From assembly GCA_017403205.1 (NCBI GenBank), contig JAFQOM010000091.1, positions 1 to 7,772 on the forward strand: 7,772 nucleotides of DNA, given 5' to 3'. The DNA is from Clostridia bacterium (GTDB taxonomy: Bacteria; Bacillota_A; Clostridia; Christensenellales; UBA1242). Made by a program: the position numbers and the translations under genes. Shown one piece after another: positions 1 to 7,150 of this stretch. Each line of letters begins with the position of its first letter. The first letter of the stretch is position 1. The notes under the pieces were generated by a model, which worked only from the letters and a program-made list of their open reading frames with translations, was not told where the DNA came from and made no database searches.

Positions 1-247
1 AGAAGGAAATAAAGAAAGAATCCAAGGCTATGAAGGCACTGTTATCGCAAAAAGAAACGGTGGCGTAAGAGAAACTTTTACAGTTAGACGTGTTTCTTTT
101 GGCGTTGGCATCGAAAGAACATTCCCTCTACACAGCCCAAAAATCGATAAAATCGAAGTTTTGAAAAAGGGTAAAGTTAGAAGAGCAAAATTGTTCTACC
201 TTCGTGATCTTAGCGGCAAAGCAACAAACATTAAAGAGCTTAGATAA
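1..247 (+). CDS. rplS: 50S ribosomal protein L19, C-terminal part (5' end outside window)
   Basis: Reading from base 2 gives 81 codons ending in TAA at 245-247. The translation shows the L19 signature: [14 protein letters not shown], then [19 protein letters not shown], then the basic segment [20 protein letters not shown] near the end. L19 is about 115 residues, so roughly the first third is missing to the left. L19 is a large-subunit protein located at the interface with the small subunit. Codon use differs from the genes that follow: of six Ile codons five are ATC and none is ATA, and CGT is used for Arg, as expected for a highly expressed gene. A strong terminator follows at once, so this is the last gene of its transcription unit, in many bacteria the rpsP-rimM-trmD-rplS operon. 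The identification is secure; the operon upstream is inferred. Confidence 0.96.
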   Translation, partial: EGNKERIQGYEGTVIAKRNGGVRETFTVRRVSFGVGIERTFPLHSPKIDKIEVLKKGKVRRAKLFYLRDLSGKATNIKELR

Positions 248-251
248 TTTT

Positions 252-281
252 AAAACCTGTAAGATGGATCTTACAGGTTTT
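252..281 (+). terminator. Rho-independent terminator of the rplS transcription unit
   Basis: A perfect 13-bp stem pairs 252-264 (AAAACCTGTAAGA) with 269-281 (TCTTACAGGTTTT) around the four-base loop TGGA at 265-268. The right arm runs into a T-rich tail (about 278-295, TTTTTTATTTTTATTTT). It begins 5 bases after the rplS stop codon. This is the only convincing intrinsic terminator in the window and separates rplS from the genes downstream. Confidence 0.93.
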
Positions 282-343
282 TTATTTTTATTTTATAATT
301 AAAGCTGTTTTTAAACTATGTTTTATTTTTTTGTAAAAATTGT

Positions 344-372
344 TTGAAAATAGTTTTATTTATATATATAAT
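344..372 (+). promoter_or_regulatory. Predicted sigma-A promoter for the comM-dprA-topA-trmFO-hslVU run
   Basis: A -35 box TTGAAA at 344-349 (five of six matches to TTGACA) is followed, after a 17-base spacer, by a perfect -10 box TATAAT at 367-372. Transcription would start near 379, giving a leader of about 38 bases before the comM start at 417. It lies just downstream of the rplS terminator, where a new promoter is needed. The region is very AT-rich, so chance matches are likelier than usual, but the combination of both boxes, spacing and position is good. The rest of the 248-416 gap holds only the terminator and AT-rich sequence; I see no gene or riboswitch in it. Confidence 0.7.
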
Positions 373-416
373 TTTTATTATAAACGCTTTTTATAAATTA
401 AAATGAGGTGTTATAA

Positions 417-1955
417 ATGCTTTCAATCATAAATTCTTTTGGGTTAAATGGATTAAACGGTTATAAAATCAACGTTGAAGTTGATGTAAACAAGGGCTTG
501 CCGTCATATGATGTAGTGGGGCTTGCTGATACTGCTATAAAAGAGTCAAAACAAAGGGTGGTATCAGCCATTAAAAATCAAGGGTTTTTATTCCCTATAG
601 AAAAGCTTGTTATTAATTTAGCTCCGGCAAACACAAAAAAAGAAGGATCTTTTTACGATTTACCAATAGCGGTAGGGCTTCTTAGTGCAACAAATCAAAT
701 AACCATGCCAAAAGCATTTCTTAATGATTTTTCTTTTTTAGGCGAATTATCACTAGATGGTTCTATAAGAAGAATTAATGGGTTGTTGCCTATGCTTATA
801 ACAGCAAGAGAGTTGGGTATAAAAAAAATCTTAATTCCTTATGATAATCAAAAAGAAGCAAGTTTTATTGATGGGATTGAAGTATACGCTGTTAAAAATT
901 TAAAAGAGGTTGTTTTGTTTTTAAATGGCGAAAAGCAATTAATACCTATCACAAAATTGGATTTTGATATTATTAAATCAAATTTTAGTTCCACAAAAGA
1001 TTTTAATCAAGTAAAGGGTCAGGCAAGTGCTAAAAGAGCATTGGAAATTTGCGCAGCAGGCGGGCACAATGTTTTAATGATTGGTCCTCCTGGAAGTGGA
1101 AAAACTATGCTTGCAAGGGCATTCCCTACAATTTTGCCAGATTTAACTTTTGATGAGGCTATAGAATCTACAAAAATTCATAGTGTGGCGGGGGTTTTAG
1201 ATAGCAAAAAAGGTTTTATATCATCTAGACCATTTAGGGCCCCTCATCACACATCAACAACAGTTTCTTTAACAGGTGGTGGAAACAAGGCAAAGCCTGG
1301 CGAAGTTAGTCTTGCTCATAATGGTGTTCTGTTTTTAGATGAAATGCCAGAATATTCTAGGGCTTCTATTGAAGCGTTAAGGCAGTCTTTAGAAGATGGA
1401 TCAATTACTATTTCTCGCAATGCTCAAACAGTAGAATATCCAGCAAACTTTATTTTAATTGCAAGTATGAACCCATGTCCTTGTGGCAATTATGGCTCAA
1501 CAACAAAACAATGCAAATGCTCGCCAAGTCAAATATCAAAATATTTAAACAAAATAAGCGGGCCTATTATGGATAGAATTGACCTATATATTGAAGTTGA
1601 CAGTGTAGAATACGATGACTTAAAATCAACAGCAGAAGAAGAGTCTTCAGCGCAAATTAAATCAAGGGTTGATAGGGCAAGAACTGTTCAAACAAATAGA
1701 TACAAGGGCAGCGGAATTTATAGCAATAGTAAAATGGATAATAATCACATAAAAAATTATTGCAAATTATCTAGCGAATGCGAGCAAATATTAAAATTAG
1801 CTTTTGAAAACCTAAATCTATCTGCTAGGGCCTATAATAGAATTTTAAAAGTATCTAGAACCATAGCAGATTTAGATGGGAATACAGAAATATTGCCAGA
1901 GCACATTGCAGAGGCTATAAGCTATAGAAGTTTAGATGAAAAATATTGGATATAA
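417..1955 (+). CDS. comM: YifB/ComM family AAA+ ATPase (Mg-chelatase-like)
   Basis: This 512-residue protein has the full three-part architecture of the YifB/ComM family, which is usually about 500-510 residues. The N-terminal ChlI/Lon-like domain (about 20-145) includes GLPSYDVVGLADTAIKES and INLAPANTKKEGSFYDLPIA. The AAA+ core has Walker A GPPGSGKT at 223-230 and Walker B GVLFLDEM at 303-310 (D308, E309). Next comes the family's cysteine cluster NPCPCGNYG (C354, C356) with CKC (C366, C368). A C-terminal ChlI domain ends with the sensor-like SARAYNRILKVSRTIADL. In Vibrio and other Gram-negatives ComM is a hexameric helicase that promotes branch migration during natural transformation; the role in Bacillota is not settled. 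The start is supported by GAGGTG at 405-410, six bases before ATG. It heads the run and sits 20 bases before dprA, which fits a recombination role. It is not a true magnesium chelatase subunit: no other chelatase or porphyrin gene is nearby. Confidence 0.93.
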   Translation: MLSIINSFGLNGLNGYKINVEVDVNKGLPSYDVVGLADTAIKESKQRVVSAIKNQGFLFPIEKLVINLAPANTKKEGSFYDLPIAVGLLSATNQITMPKAFLNDFSFLGELSLDGSIRRINGLLPMLITARELGIKKILIPYDNQKEASFIDGIEVYAVKNLKEVVLFLNGEKQLIPITKLDFDIIKSNFSSTKDFNQVKGQASAKRALEICAAGGHNVLMIGPPGSGKTMLARAFPTILPDLTFDEAIESTKIHSVAGVLDSKKGFISSRPFRAPHHTSTTVSLTGGGNKAKPGEVSLAHNGVLFLDEMPEYSRASIEALRQSLEDGSITISRNAQTVEYPANFILIASMNPCPCGNYGSTTKQCKCSPSQISKYLNKISGPIMDRIDLYIEVDSVEYDDLKSTAEEESSAQIKSRVDRARTVQTNRYKGSGIYSNSKMDNNHIKNYCKLSSECEQILKLAFENLNLSARAYNRILKVSRTIADLDGNTEILPEHIAEAISYRSLDEKYWI

Positions 1956-1975
1956 AAATTAATAAGGAACTTTAA

Positions 1976-3067
1976 ATGGATAAAATTGATAAAGCAGTTG
2001 TTTTTTTAGATAGTTTTGATTTTGCTACTTATAAAAAGAAGCAAAAGGTTTTAGAGTTAATTAAAAACCCTGAAGATCTTTTAGATGCAGAAAAATTGCA
2101 ACAAAACAAATCAGAATTATTAAATATTTTTTCTAATGACGAATATATAATCCTTTTAAACGGTGTAAAAAACAATAATTTAAATTTAATAGAAAAATCA
2201 TTAAACATGCTAAAAATAAATGCAATTTCAATATTTTCTAGTTTATATCCACTTTCACTTAAAAACATAGATACACCACCTCTAGTTATTTATTACAAAG
2301 GAGACATATCTCTTTTAAAAACAAATTGTTTTGCCATAGTAGGCTCTAGGCATATAACAAATTACGGTAAAGTTGTTACAGAAAAGTTTGCTAAAGAACT
2401 TAGCTTATCAAATTTTACAATAGTAAGTGGTTTAGCAGCCGGCGTTGATACAGTTGCTCATAAATCAACATTAACTAACGCTGGCAAAACTATAGCAGTT
2501 TTGGCAGGGGGTCTTGATGAAATTTATCCATCCTCAAATACAACACTAGCAAATGATATTGTAGCAAGTGGAGGATTGTTAATTTCAGAAACAAGGCCAC
2601 ACAAAAAGGCTGATATGTATATGTTCCCAATCAGAAACAGAATAATTTCAGCCATAAGTAAAGGAATTTTAATAACAGAAGCACAAGAAAAATCTGGTGT
2701 AATTCACACAAAAAACTATGCGCTTGAGTATGGTAAAGATGTTTTTGCCGTGCCAGGAAATATAACAAGCATTGCAAGTGTTGGTGCAAATAGGATGATT
2801 GCAAATGGTCAAGCAAAAGCAGTTACATCTTTGCAAGATATTTTGGATGAATACAACATGGTTTGTGTGCAAAAAAAACAAAAGACGGAAAATTATTCTA
2901 TGTTAGATATGCTTGTTGTAGATTGTTTAAAACAAGGGCCAAGAACATTTCAAGAGTTGGTTGATTTGACAAAATTAGAGGCTAAAACGCTTAACAGTTT
3001 GTTGACAACGCTTTTAATTCGTGGAATAATTAAAAAACTTGCTGGAAATGTTTACCATTTAATTTAA
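1976..3067 (+). CDS. dprA: DNA-processing protein DprA (Smf)
   Basis: DprA binds single-stranded DNA in the cytoplasm and loads RecA on it, protecting incoming DNA during transformation; many non-competent bacteria also keep it. The 363-residue product is of normal family length. A poorly conserved helical N-terminal region (about 1-100) precedes the extended Rossmann core with GSR (123-125), SGLAAGVD (151-158) followed by AH, VLAGGLDEIYP, FPIRNRIIS (217-225) and DVFAVPGNI. The last 55 or so residues look like the winged-helix domain found at the C-terminus of many DprA proteins (LVVDCLKQGPRTFQELVDLT onward). ATG at 1976 is preceded by AAGGA at 1964-1968 with a seven-base gap. It follows comM by 20 bases and precedes topA, the usual Bacillota neighbour. 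The segment SVGANRMIANGQ departs slightly from the common GxNxLIxxGA form but keeps its shape. Confidence 0.95.
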   Translation: MDKIDKAVVFLDSFDFATYKKKQKVLELIKNPEDLLDAEKLQQNKSELLNIFSNDEYIILLNGVKNNNLNLIEKSLNMLKINAISIFSSLYPLSLKNIDTPPLVIYYKGDISLLKTNCFAIVGSRHITNYGKVVTEKFAKELSLSNFTIVSGLAAGVDTVAHKSTLTNAGKTIAVLAGGLDEIYPSSNTTLANDIVASGGLLISETRPHKKADMYMFPIRNRIISAISKGILITEAQEKSGVIHTKNYALEYGKDVFAVPGNITSIASVGANRMIANGQAKAVTSLQDILDEYNMVCVQKKQKTENYSMLDMLVVDCLKQGPRTFQELVDLTKLEAKTLNSLLTTLLIRGIIKKLAGNVYHLI

Positions 3068-3098
3068 TTGGCAATATACGCCATTTTAAAAAGATATT
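3068..3098 (+). promoter_or_regulatory. Possible weak internal promoter ahead of topA
   Basis: TTGGCA at 3068-3073 matches the -35 consensus at five of six positions. The best -10 candidate is GATATT at 3093-3098 (four of six), giving a 19-base spacer, two longer than optimal. The -35 bases also form the left arm of a small imperfect hairpin (TGGC 3069-3072 with GCCA 3080-3083). The 55-base gap before topA is the longest after comM, which leaves room for a promoter, but in such AT-rich DNA this may be chance. Confidence 0.25.
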
Positions 3099-3122
3099 AC
3101 ATTTATTTAAAAAGGATTTTAC

Positions 3123-5225
3123 ATGAAATTAGTTATTATTGAAGGTCCAGGTAAAAGAGAAACTTTAAAAAAATATTTGGGTGCAGAATATGATGTTGTT
3201 GCTACAAAGGGGCATATTAGAGACTTGCCAGTTAAAGGCATTGCTATTGATATTAGTTCTAACTTTGAACCTAAATATGAAATTATGTCAGGCAAAGAAA
3301 GCATTATAAAAGAATTAAAAACAAAAAGCGCTAAAGCAGAGCAAGTTCTGCTTGCAACTGACCCTGATAGAGAGGGAGAGGCAATTTCTTGGCATATAGA
3401 GAAAATATTAAATATTGATGAAAATGAGCCATGTAGAATAGAATTTAACGAAATTTCTAAAAATGTAGTTAATGAGGCTGTAAAAAATCCACGCAAAATT
3501 AATATGGACTTGGTTCATGCTCAACAGGGTAGACGTGTTTTAGATAGATTGGTTGGTTATAAAATTTCACCTATTATATGCAAAAAAATCAAACCAAATT
3601 TAAGCGCTGGTCGAGTGCAATCGGTTGCACTTAAGTTATTGGTAGATAGAGAGAAAGAAATTACATCATTTAAACCAAAAGAATATTGGGTAGTATCTGC
3701 ATTCTTATCAAAAGACAATATAAAATTTAAAACAATATTAGCTACAAAAAATTCTAAAAAGTTTGTTCCAGATAATGAGCAACAAACAAATGAGGTTTTA
3801 GATTATTTAAAAAATCAAGATTTTGTTGTAGGCGACGTTAAAAAAACAGTTACAAAATCAGCACCACCACCTCCATTTATTACAAGCACAATGCAACAAG
3901 ACGCTTTAAATAAAATAGGATTGTCTATTGCTCAAACTACAAAAGCGGCCCAAGTTTTGTATGAAGGCGTTGAGTTGGGTGCAGAAGGTAAAACAGCTTT
4001 GATTACTTATATAAGAACAGACTCAACTCGCGTGAGCCCTGAAGCACAAAAAAAGGCAAGAGAATTTATTGTTGCAAATTATGGCAACGATTACGCTCCT
4101 GCAACTTTTAACAGTTTTAAATCAAAGAAAAATGCACAGGATGCCCACGAGGCTATAAGACCTATTTCCTTAGAACGTACCCCAGAATCTGTAAAACAAT
4201 TTATGTCAGCAGATAACTATAAATTGTATAAACTTATTTACGAACGTTTTGTGGCAAGTCAAATGACCCCAGCTACTTATGACTCGATGACAGTTAATAT
4301 TAACGCTGGAGAATATGGTTTTAAAGTAAGTGGCAAAACTCCATTGTTTGCAGGTTTTACAAGGGCTTATAAAGTTTATGAAGAAACAACTGAGGAAGAT
4401 CAAAACTCAACTAATGCAAAATTGCCAAAATTAGATGTAGGCGATAAATTAATTTGTGAGCAAACAACAAAAGAACAAAAATTTACAAAACCACCTGTAA
4501 GATATACAGAGGCAACATTAATTAAAACCATGGAAGAAAAGGGTATAGGTAGGCCTGCTACATATGCACCAACCATTTTGGTTTTACTAAACAGACAATA
4601 TATGCAAAAAGAGTCAAAATATTTGGTTCCTACAGAACTTGGTACAACAGTAACAGAGTTTTTAGAAAAATATTTTGAAGATATTATGGATATTAAATTT
4701 ACAGCACAAATGGAAGATAACTTAGACGAAATAGCAGAAGGCAAAAAACAATGGCAAGATGTTATCAAAAATTTTTATGGCGATTTTGAAAAACAGGTTA
4801 TTTATGCTGTAAGAGGATCAAAAAAGGTAAGCGTTCCACTTGAAGTAAGTGAAGTTATTTGTGAAAAGTGCGGCGCAAAAATGGTTGTAAGAGAAGGCAG
4901 AACTGGAAAGTTTTTAGCATGTCCAAACTTTCCAACCTGCAGAAATATAAAAAGCATAGATCCACCAAAGCAAGCAGTTTGCTCTTGCCCTGTTTGTGGA
5001 AAAGAGGTTTTTGAAAGAAAAACAAGAACCGGCAAACTTTTTTATGGATGTAGCAGCTATCCAACATGCAATTTTGCTAGTTGGGATAAACCAACTAACT
5101 TAAAATGTCCAACATGCAAACAATATCTAACTGTTAGAGAAAGTAAAACATCCTCATTTTTTAAATGTTCAAATAAAGATTGCTCTTTTTCTAAAACAGA
5201 AACAAAAGAAAAAGAAGAAAAATAA
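3123..5225 (+). CDS. topA: DNA topoisomerase I (type IA, omega protein)
   Basis: TopA relaxes negative supercoils by cutting one strand and holding its 5' end on a tyrosine. The 700-residue product has every expected part. The Toprim domain comes first, with acidic E7 and the metal site D80-P-D-R-E84 (TDPDREGEAISWH). SAGRVQSVAL (161 on) follows, then the catalytic tyrosine Y296 in ITYIRTDSTRVS and GIGRPATYA (474-482). At the C-terminus are three four-cysteine zinc-finger-like modules: C580/C583/C600/C606, C622/C625/C643/C649 and C662/C665/C682/C687. The protein ends in a Lys/Glu-rich tail. The length is typical of Bacillota. The N-terminal motif reads EGPGKRETL where most family members have ESPAKAKTI; the key Glu and Lys are kept, so activity is expected. 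ATG has AAAGGA at 3111-3116, six bases upstream. The gene lies between dprA and trmFO as in Bacillus. Confidence 0.97.
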   Translation: MKLVIIEGPGKRETLKKYLGAEYDVVATKGHIRDLPVKGIAIDISSNFEPKYEIMSGKESIIKELKTKSAKAEQVLLATDPDREGEAISWHIEKILNIDENEPCRIEFNEISKNVVNEAVKNPRKINMDLVHAQQGRRVLDRLVGYKISPIICKKIKPNLSAGRVQSVALKLLVDREKEITSFKPKEYWVVSAFLSKDNIKFKTILATKNSKKFVPDNEQQTNEVLDYLKNQDFVVGDVKKTVTKSAPPPPFITSTMQQDALNKIGLSIAQTTKAAQVLYEGVELGAEGKTALITYIRTDSTRVSPEAQKKAREFIVANYGNDYAPATFNSFKSKKNAQDAHEAIRPISLERTPESVKQFMSADNYKLYKLIYERFVASQMTPATYDSMTVNINAGEYGFKVSGKTPLFAGFTRAYKVYEETTEEDQNSTNAKLPKLDVGDKLICEQTTKEQKFTKPPVRYTEATLIKTMEEKGIGRPATYAPTILVLLNRQYMQKESKYLVPTELGTTVTEFLEKYFEDIMDIKFTAQMEDNLDEIAEGKKQWQDVIKNFYGDFEKQVIYAVRGSKKVSVPLEVSEVICEKCGAKMVVREGRTGKFLACPNFPTCRNIKSIDPPKQAVCSCPVCGKEVFERKTRTGKLFYGCSSYPTCNFASWDKPTNLKCPTCKQYLTVRESKTSSFFKCSNKDCSFSKTETKEKEEK

Positions 5226-5230
5226 TTAAA

Positions 5231-5253
5231 AGGAAAGTGCGTAAAATTAAATG
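5231..5253 (+). promoter_or_regulatory. trmFO ribosome binding site with unusually long spacing
   Basis: The only good Shine-Dalgarno match, AGGA at 5231-5234 (within AAAAGGAAAG), ends 16 bases before the ATG at 5251; 5-9 bases is usual. An in-frame TAA at 5248-5250 directly precedes this ATG, so no upstream start is possible, and the dinucleotide-binding motif begins only a few residues in, so a downstream start would damage the protein. The start codon is therefore firm and the spacing is truly odd. Confidence 0.6.
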
Positions 5254-6564
5254 CAAAAAGTAAGTATAATAGGTGCGGGGCTTGCCGGTTGTGAAGCCTG
5301 TTATCAATTGGCCAAACGCGGTGTTAATGTAGATTTGTATGATATAAAGCCAAGCAAAATGACACCCGCTCACTCTAATCCTAATTTTGCAGAAATTGTA
5401 TGTAGTAATAGTTTAAAATCAACAGATCTTTCAACAGCTTCTGGCGTGTTAAAAGAAGAATTAACATTACTAGATAGTTTAATTTTAAAAACGGCAAAAG
5501 AGTGCTCAGTTCCTGCTGGTAGCGCATTGGCAGTAGACAGAGACCTCTTTGCAGAAAAAATAACAAAAACAATTAAATCTTTTAAAAATGTAAATTTTAT
5601 TTCAAAAGAAGTTACTTCATTGCCAGATGGTATAGTTATTTTGGCAACGGGACCACTTACTACAAATAATTTAGCAAACGATTTAGCAAAAACATTTAAT
5701 TTAGATTCGCTTTATTTTTATGATGCTTCTAGTCCAATTGTAGAATACAGCTCTATTGATAAAAATAATAGTTTTATAAAAGATAGATACGATAAAGGTT
5801 CGGGTGATTATTTAAATTGTCCTATGACTAAAGAAGAATATTTAGCTTTTTACAACGAACTTATAAATGCTAAAACAGTTGAATTAAAGTCTTTTGAAAA
5901 AAAAGAAATTTTTGAAGGTTGTATGCCAATTGAGGTTATGACAAAGCGAGGCGAAGATAGTCTTAGATATGGCCCATTAAAACCAGTTGGATTAAATCAC
6001 CCAATAACAAACGAAAAATATTATGCTGTAGTTCAATTAAGAAGAGAAGATAACAATCAAAACTTGTTTAACTTAGTAGGTTTCCAGACAAACTTGACTT
6101 TTGGGGAGCAAAAAAGAGTATTTAGCTTAATTCCTGGGCTAAAAAATGCTAATTTTGTAAAGTACGGTGTAATGCACCGCAACACATATATAAACGCACC
6201 AAACATACTTTTAGATACGTTTCAAACCAAACAAAACAAAAACTTATTTGTTGCTGGTCAATTAAGTGGTGTTGAGGGATATATGGAAAGTACAGCGTCA
6301 GGCTTAATATCCGGTATTAATGCTTATTTGTTGCTTAATAAAAAAAATCCTATATCACTAAACAAAAACACAATGTTGGGTGCTATTGCAAATTTTATTA
6401 CAAATACTAATTCAAAAAATTTTCAGCCAATGAATGCAAATTTTGGTATTTTACCTCCACTTGAAGTAAAAGAAAGGGATGATAAAAAAAGAAAATTATT
6501 ATATGCTGAAAGAGCAATAGATTGTTTAAAAAATCAATTGCAGGAATATAAAGAAGATTTATAA
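5251..6564 (+). CDS. trmFO: Methylenetetrahydrofolate--tRNA-(uracil-5-)-methyltransferase TrmFO
   Basis: TrmFO makes 5-methyluridine at position 54 in the T loop of tRNA, using methylenetetrahydrofolate as carbon donor and reduced FAD. It is the folate-dependent counterpart of the SAM-dependent TrmA and is typical of Bacillota. The 437-residue product matches the family length (435 in B. subtilis). The FAD-binding Rossmann motif IGAGLAGCEAC lies at 7-17. The two cysteines described as catalytic in B. subtilis (C53, C226) correspond to C51 in FAEIVCSNSLK and C224 in FEGCMPIEVM. Further family motifs are GPLKPVGL, MHRNTYINAPNIL and GQLSGVEGYMES (G340 to Y344 inside it). It starts 25 bases after topA. 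In Bacillus the next gene is xerC (codV); here hslV follows directly. The alternative GidA/MnmG is excluded by size (about 630 residues) and by the TrmFO motifs. Confidence 0.97.
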   Translation: MQKVSIIGAGLAGCEACYQLAKRGVNVDLYDIKPSKMTPAHSNPNFAEIVCSNSLKSTDLSTASGVLKEELTLLDSLILKTAKECSVPAGSALAVDRDLFAEKITKTIKSFKNVNFISKEVTSLPDGIVILATGPLTTNNLANDLAKTFNLDSLYFYDASSPIVEYSSIDKNNSFIKDRYDKGSGDYLNCPMTKEEYLAFYNELINAKTVELKSFEKKEIFEGCMPIEVMTKRGEDSLRYGPLKPVGLNHPITNEKYYAVVQLRREDNNQNLFNLVGFQTNLTFGEQKRVFSLIPGLKNANFVKYGVMHRNTYINAPNILLDTFQTKQNKNLFVAGQLSGVEGYMESTASGLISGINAYLLLNKKNPISLNKNTMLGAIANFITNTNSKNFQPMNANFGILPPLEVKERDDKKRKLLYAERAIDCLKNQLQEYKEDL

Positions 6565-6583
6565 ATTTTATTTTTATAAAATT
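6564..6583 (+). repeat. AT-only perfect inverted repeat between trmFO and hslV
   Basis: AATTTTAT at 6564-6571 pairs with ATAAAATT at 6576-6583 around a TTTT loop, an 8-bp stem with no G or C. It starts at the last base of the trmFO stop codon. With no GC pairs and no T tract after it, it is a poor terminator; it may be an RNA processing or stability element, or chance in AT-rich DNA. Confidence 0.35.
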
Positions 6584-6594
6584 AATATATAAAA

Positions 6595-6612
6595 GAGAGG
6601 CTTATTATTATG
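6595..6612 (+). promoter_or_regulatory. hslV ribosome binding site fixing the ATG at 6610
   Basis: GAGAGG at 6595-6600 lies nine bases before the ATG at 6610. A second in-frame ATG at 6619 would be 18 bases away, so the upstream ATG is preferred. The choice only changes the length of the propeptide that is removed. Confidence 0.7.
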
Positions 6613-7146
6613 GAAAACATGAGATCAACCACAATTGTTGCTGTTAAAAGAAATGGCAAAACAGCTATTGCTGGCGATGGGCAAGTAACAGTAGGAGAAA
6701 AATTTATTGTAAAAAACAATGCAGTAAAGGTAAGAAGAATTTATAACGATAAAGTAGTTATAGGATTTGCTGGTTCTGCTGCAGATGCTTTTAGCTTATC
6801 TAATAAATTTGAAGAACTTTTGCAAAAATTTAGCGGAAATTTAATGAGAAGCGCTGTAGAGCTTGCAATCGGCTTTAGAGAAGACAAATATGCTAGAAAA
6901 TTAGACGCTTTAATGCTTGTTGCAGATAAAGATAATTTGTTATATGTTTCAGGCAACGGAGATGTTTTTGAGCCAGAATATGGTGTTGCTGCTATTGGCA
7001 GTGGTGAGTTTTATGCACTTGCTGCGTCTAGGGCTTTAATCGAAAACACAGATCTTTCTGCACGTGACATTGCATTAAAGGCGTTAAAAATAACAAGCGA
7101 TATTTGTGTATTTACAAATGGCAATGTAACAATAGAGGAGGTTTAA
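6610..7146 (+). CDS. hslV: ATP-dependent protease subunit HslV (ClpQ)
   Basis: HslV is the peptidase of the HslUV (ClpYQ) protease, a stacked double hexamer related to proteasome beta subunits; it degrades proteins unfolded and fed in by HslU. The 178-residue product is of normal length (176 in E. coli, 181 in B. subtilis). After the short leader MENMRS comes TTIVAVKRNGKTAIAGDGQV, so the predicted N-terminal nucleophile is Thr7 after removal of six residues. The active-site Asp in GDGQ is mature position 17, and the active-site Lys most likely lies in AVKVRRI (mature 34, with one extra residue relative to E. coli, as in B. subtilis). The C-terminal SDICVFTNGNVTIEE is also typical. It precedes hslU by four bases, the usual pair. 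In Bacillus xerC would lie just upstream; it is absent. Confidence 0.96.
   Translation: MENMRSTTIVAVKRNGKTAIAGDGQVTVGEKFIVKNNAVKVRRIYNDKVVIGFAGSAADAFSLSNKFEELLQKFSGNLMRSAVELAIGFREDKYARKLDALMLVADKDNLLYVSGNGDVFEPEYGVAAIGSGEFYALAASRALIENTDLSARDIALKALKITSDICVFTNGNVTIEEV
7135..7141 (+). promoter_or_regulatory. hslU ribosome binding site inside the end of hslV
   Basis: GAGGAGG, a near-perfect Shine-Dalgarno sequence, is formed by the last codons of hslV (Glu-Glu-Val) and lies nine bases before the hslU ATG at 7151. Ribosomes finishing hslV would cover it, so translation of the two subunits is probably coupled, which suits a complex with fixed stoichiometry. Confidence 0.8.
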
Positions 7147-7150
7147 CAAA

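Noticed and set aside
417..1955. Annotation as magnesium chelatase subunit (ChlI/BchI)
   Set aside because: The N-terminal Lon-like domain and the NPCPCG cysteine cluster are those of YifB/ComM, and no tetrapyrrole gene is nearby.
3066..3086. Possible rho-independent terminator after dprA
   Set aside because: The stem has only three GC pairs, a mismatch and a seven-base loop, and only four T residues follow. Compared with the rplS terminator it is unconvincing, and topA is probably read through from upstream.
3119..3496. 125-codon open frame on the minus strand opposite the start of topA
   Set aside because: It lies wholly antisense to the conserved Toprim region of topA, has no recognisable motif, and is explained by the codon pattern of the real gene. 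The same applies to the other minus-strand frames, such as 4400-4768 and 7084-7335.
6538..6565. Possible promoter for hslVU (TTGCAG, 16 bases, TATAAA)
   Set aside because: The -10 is fair, but the -35 matches consensus at only three of six positions and lies within trmFO. In DNA this AT-rich such pairs are expected by chance.
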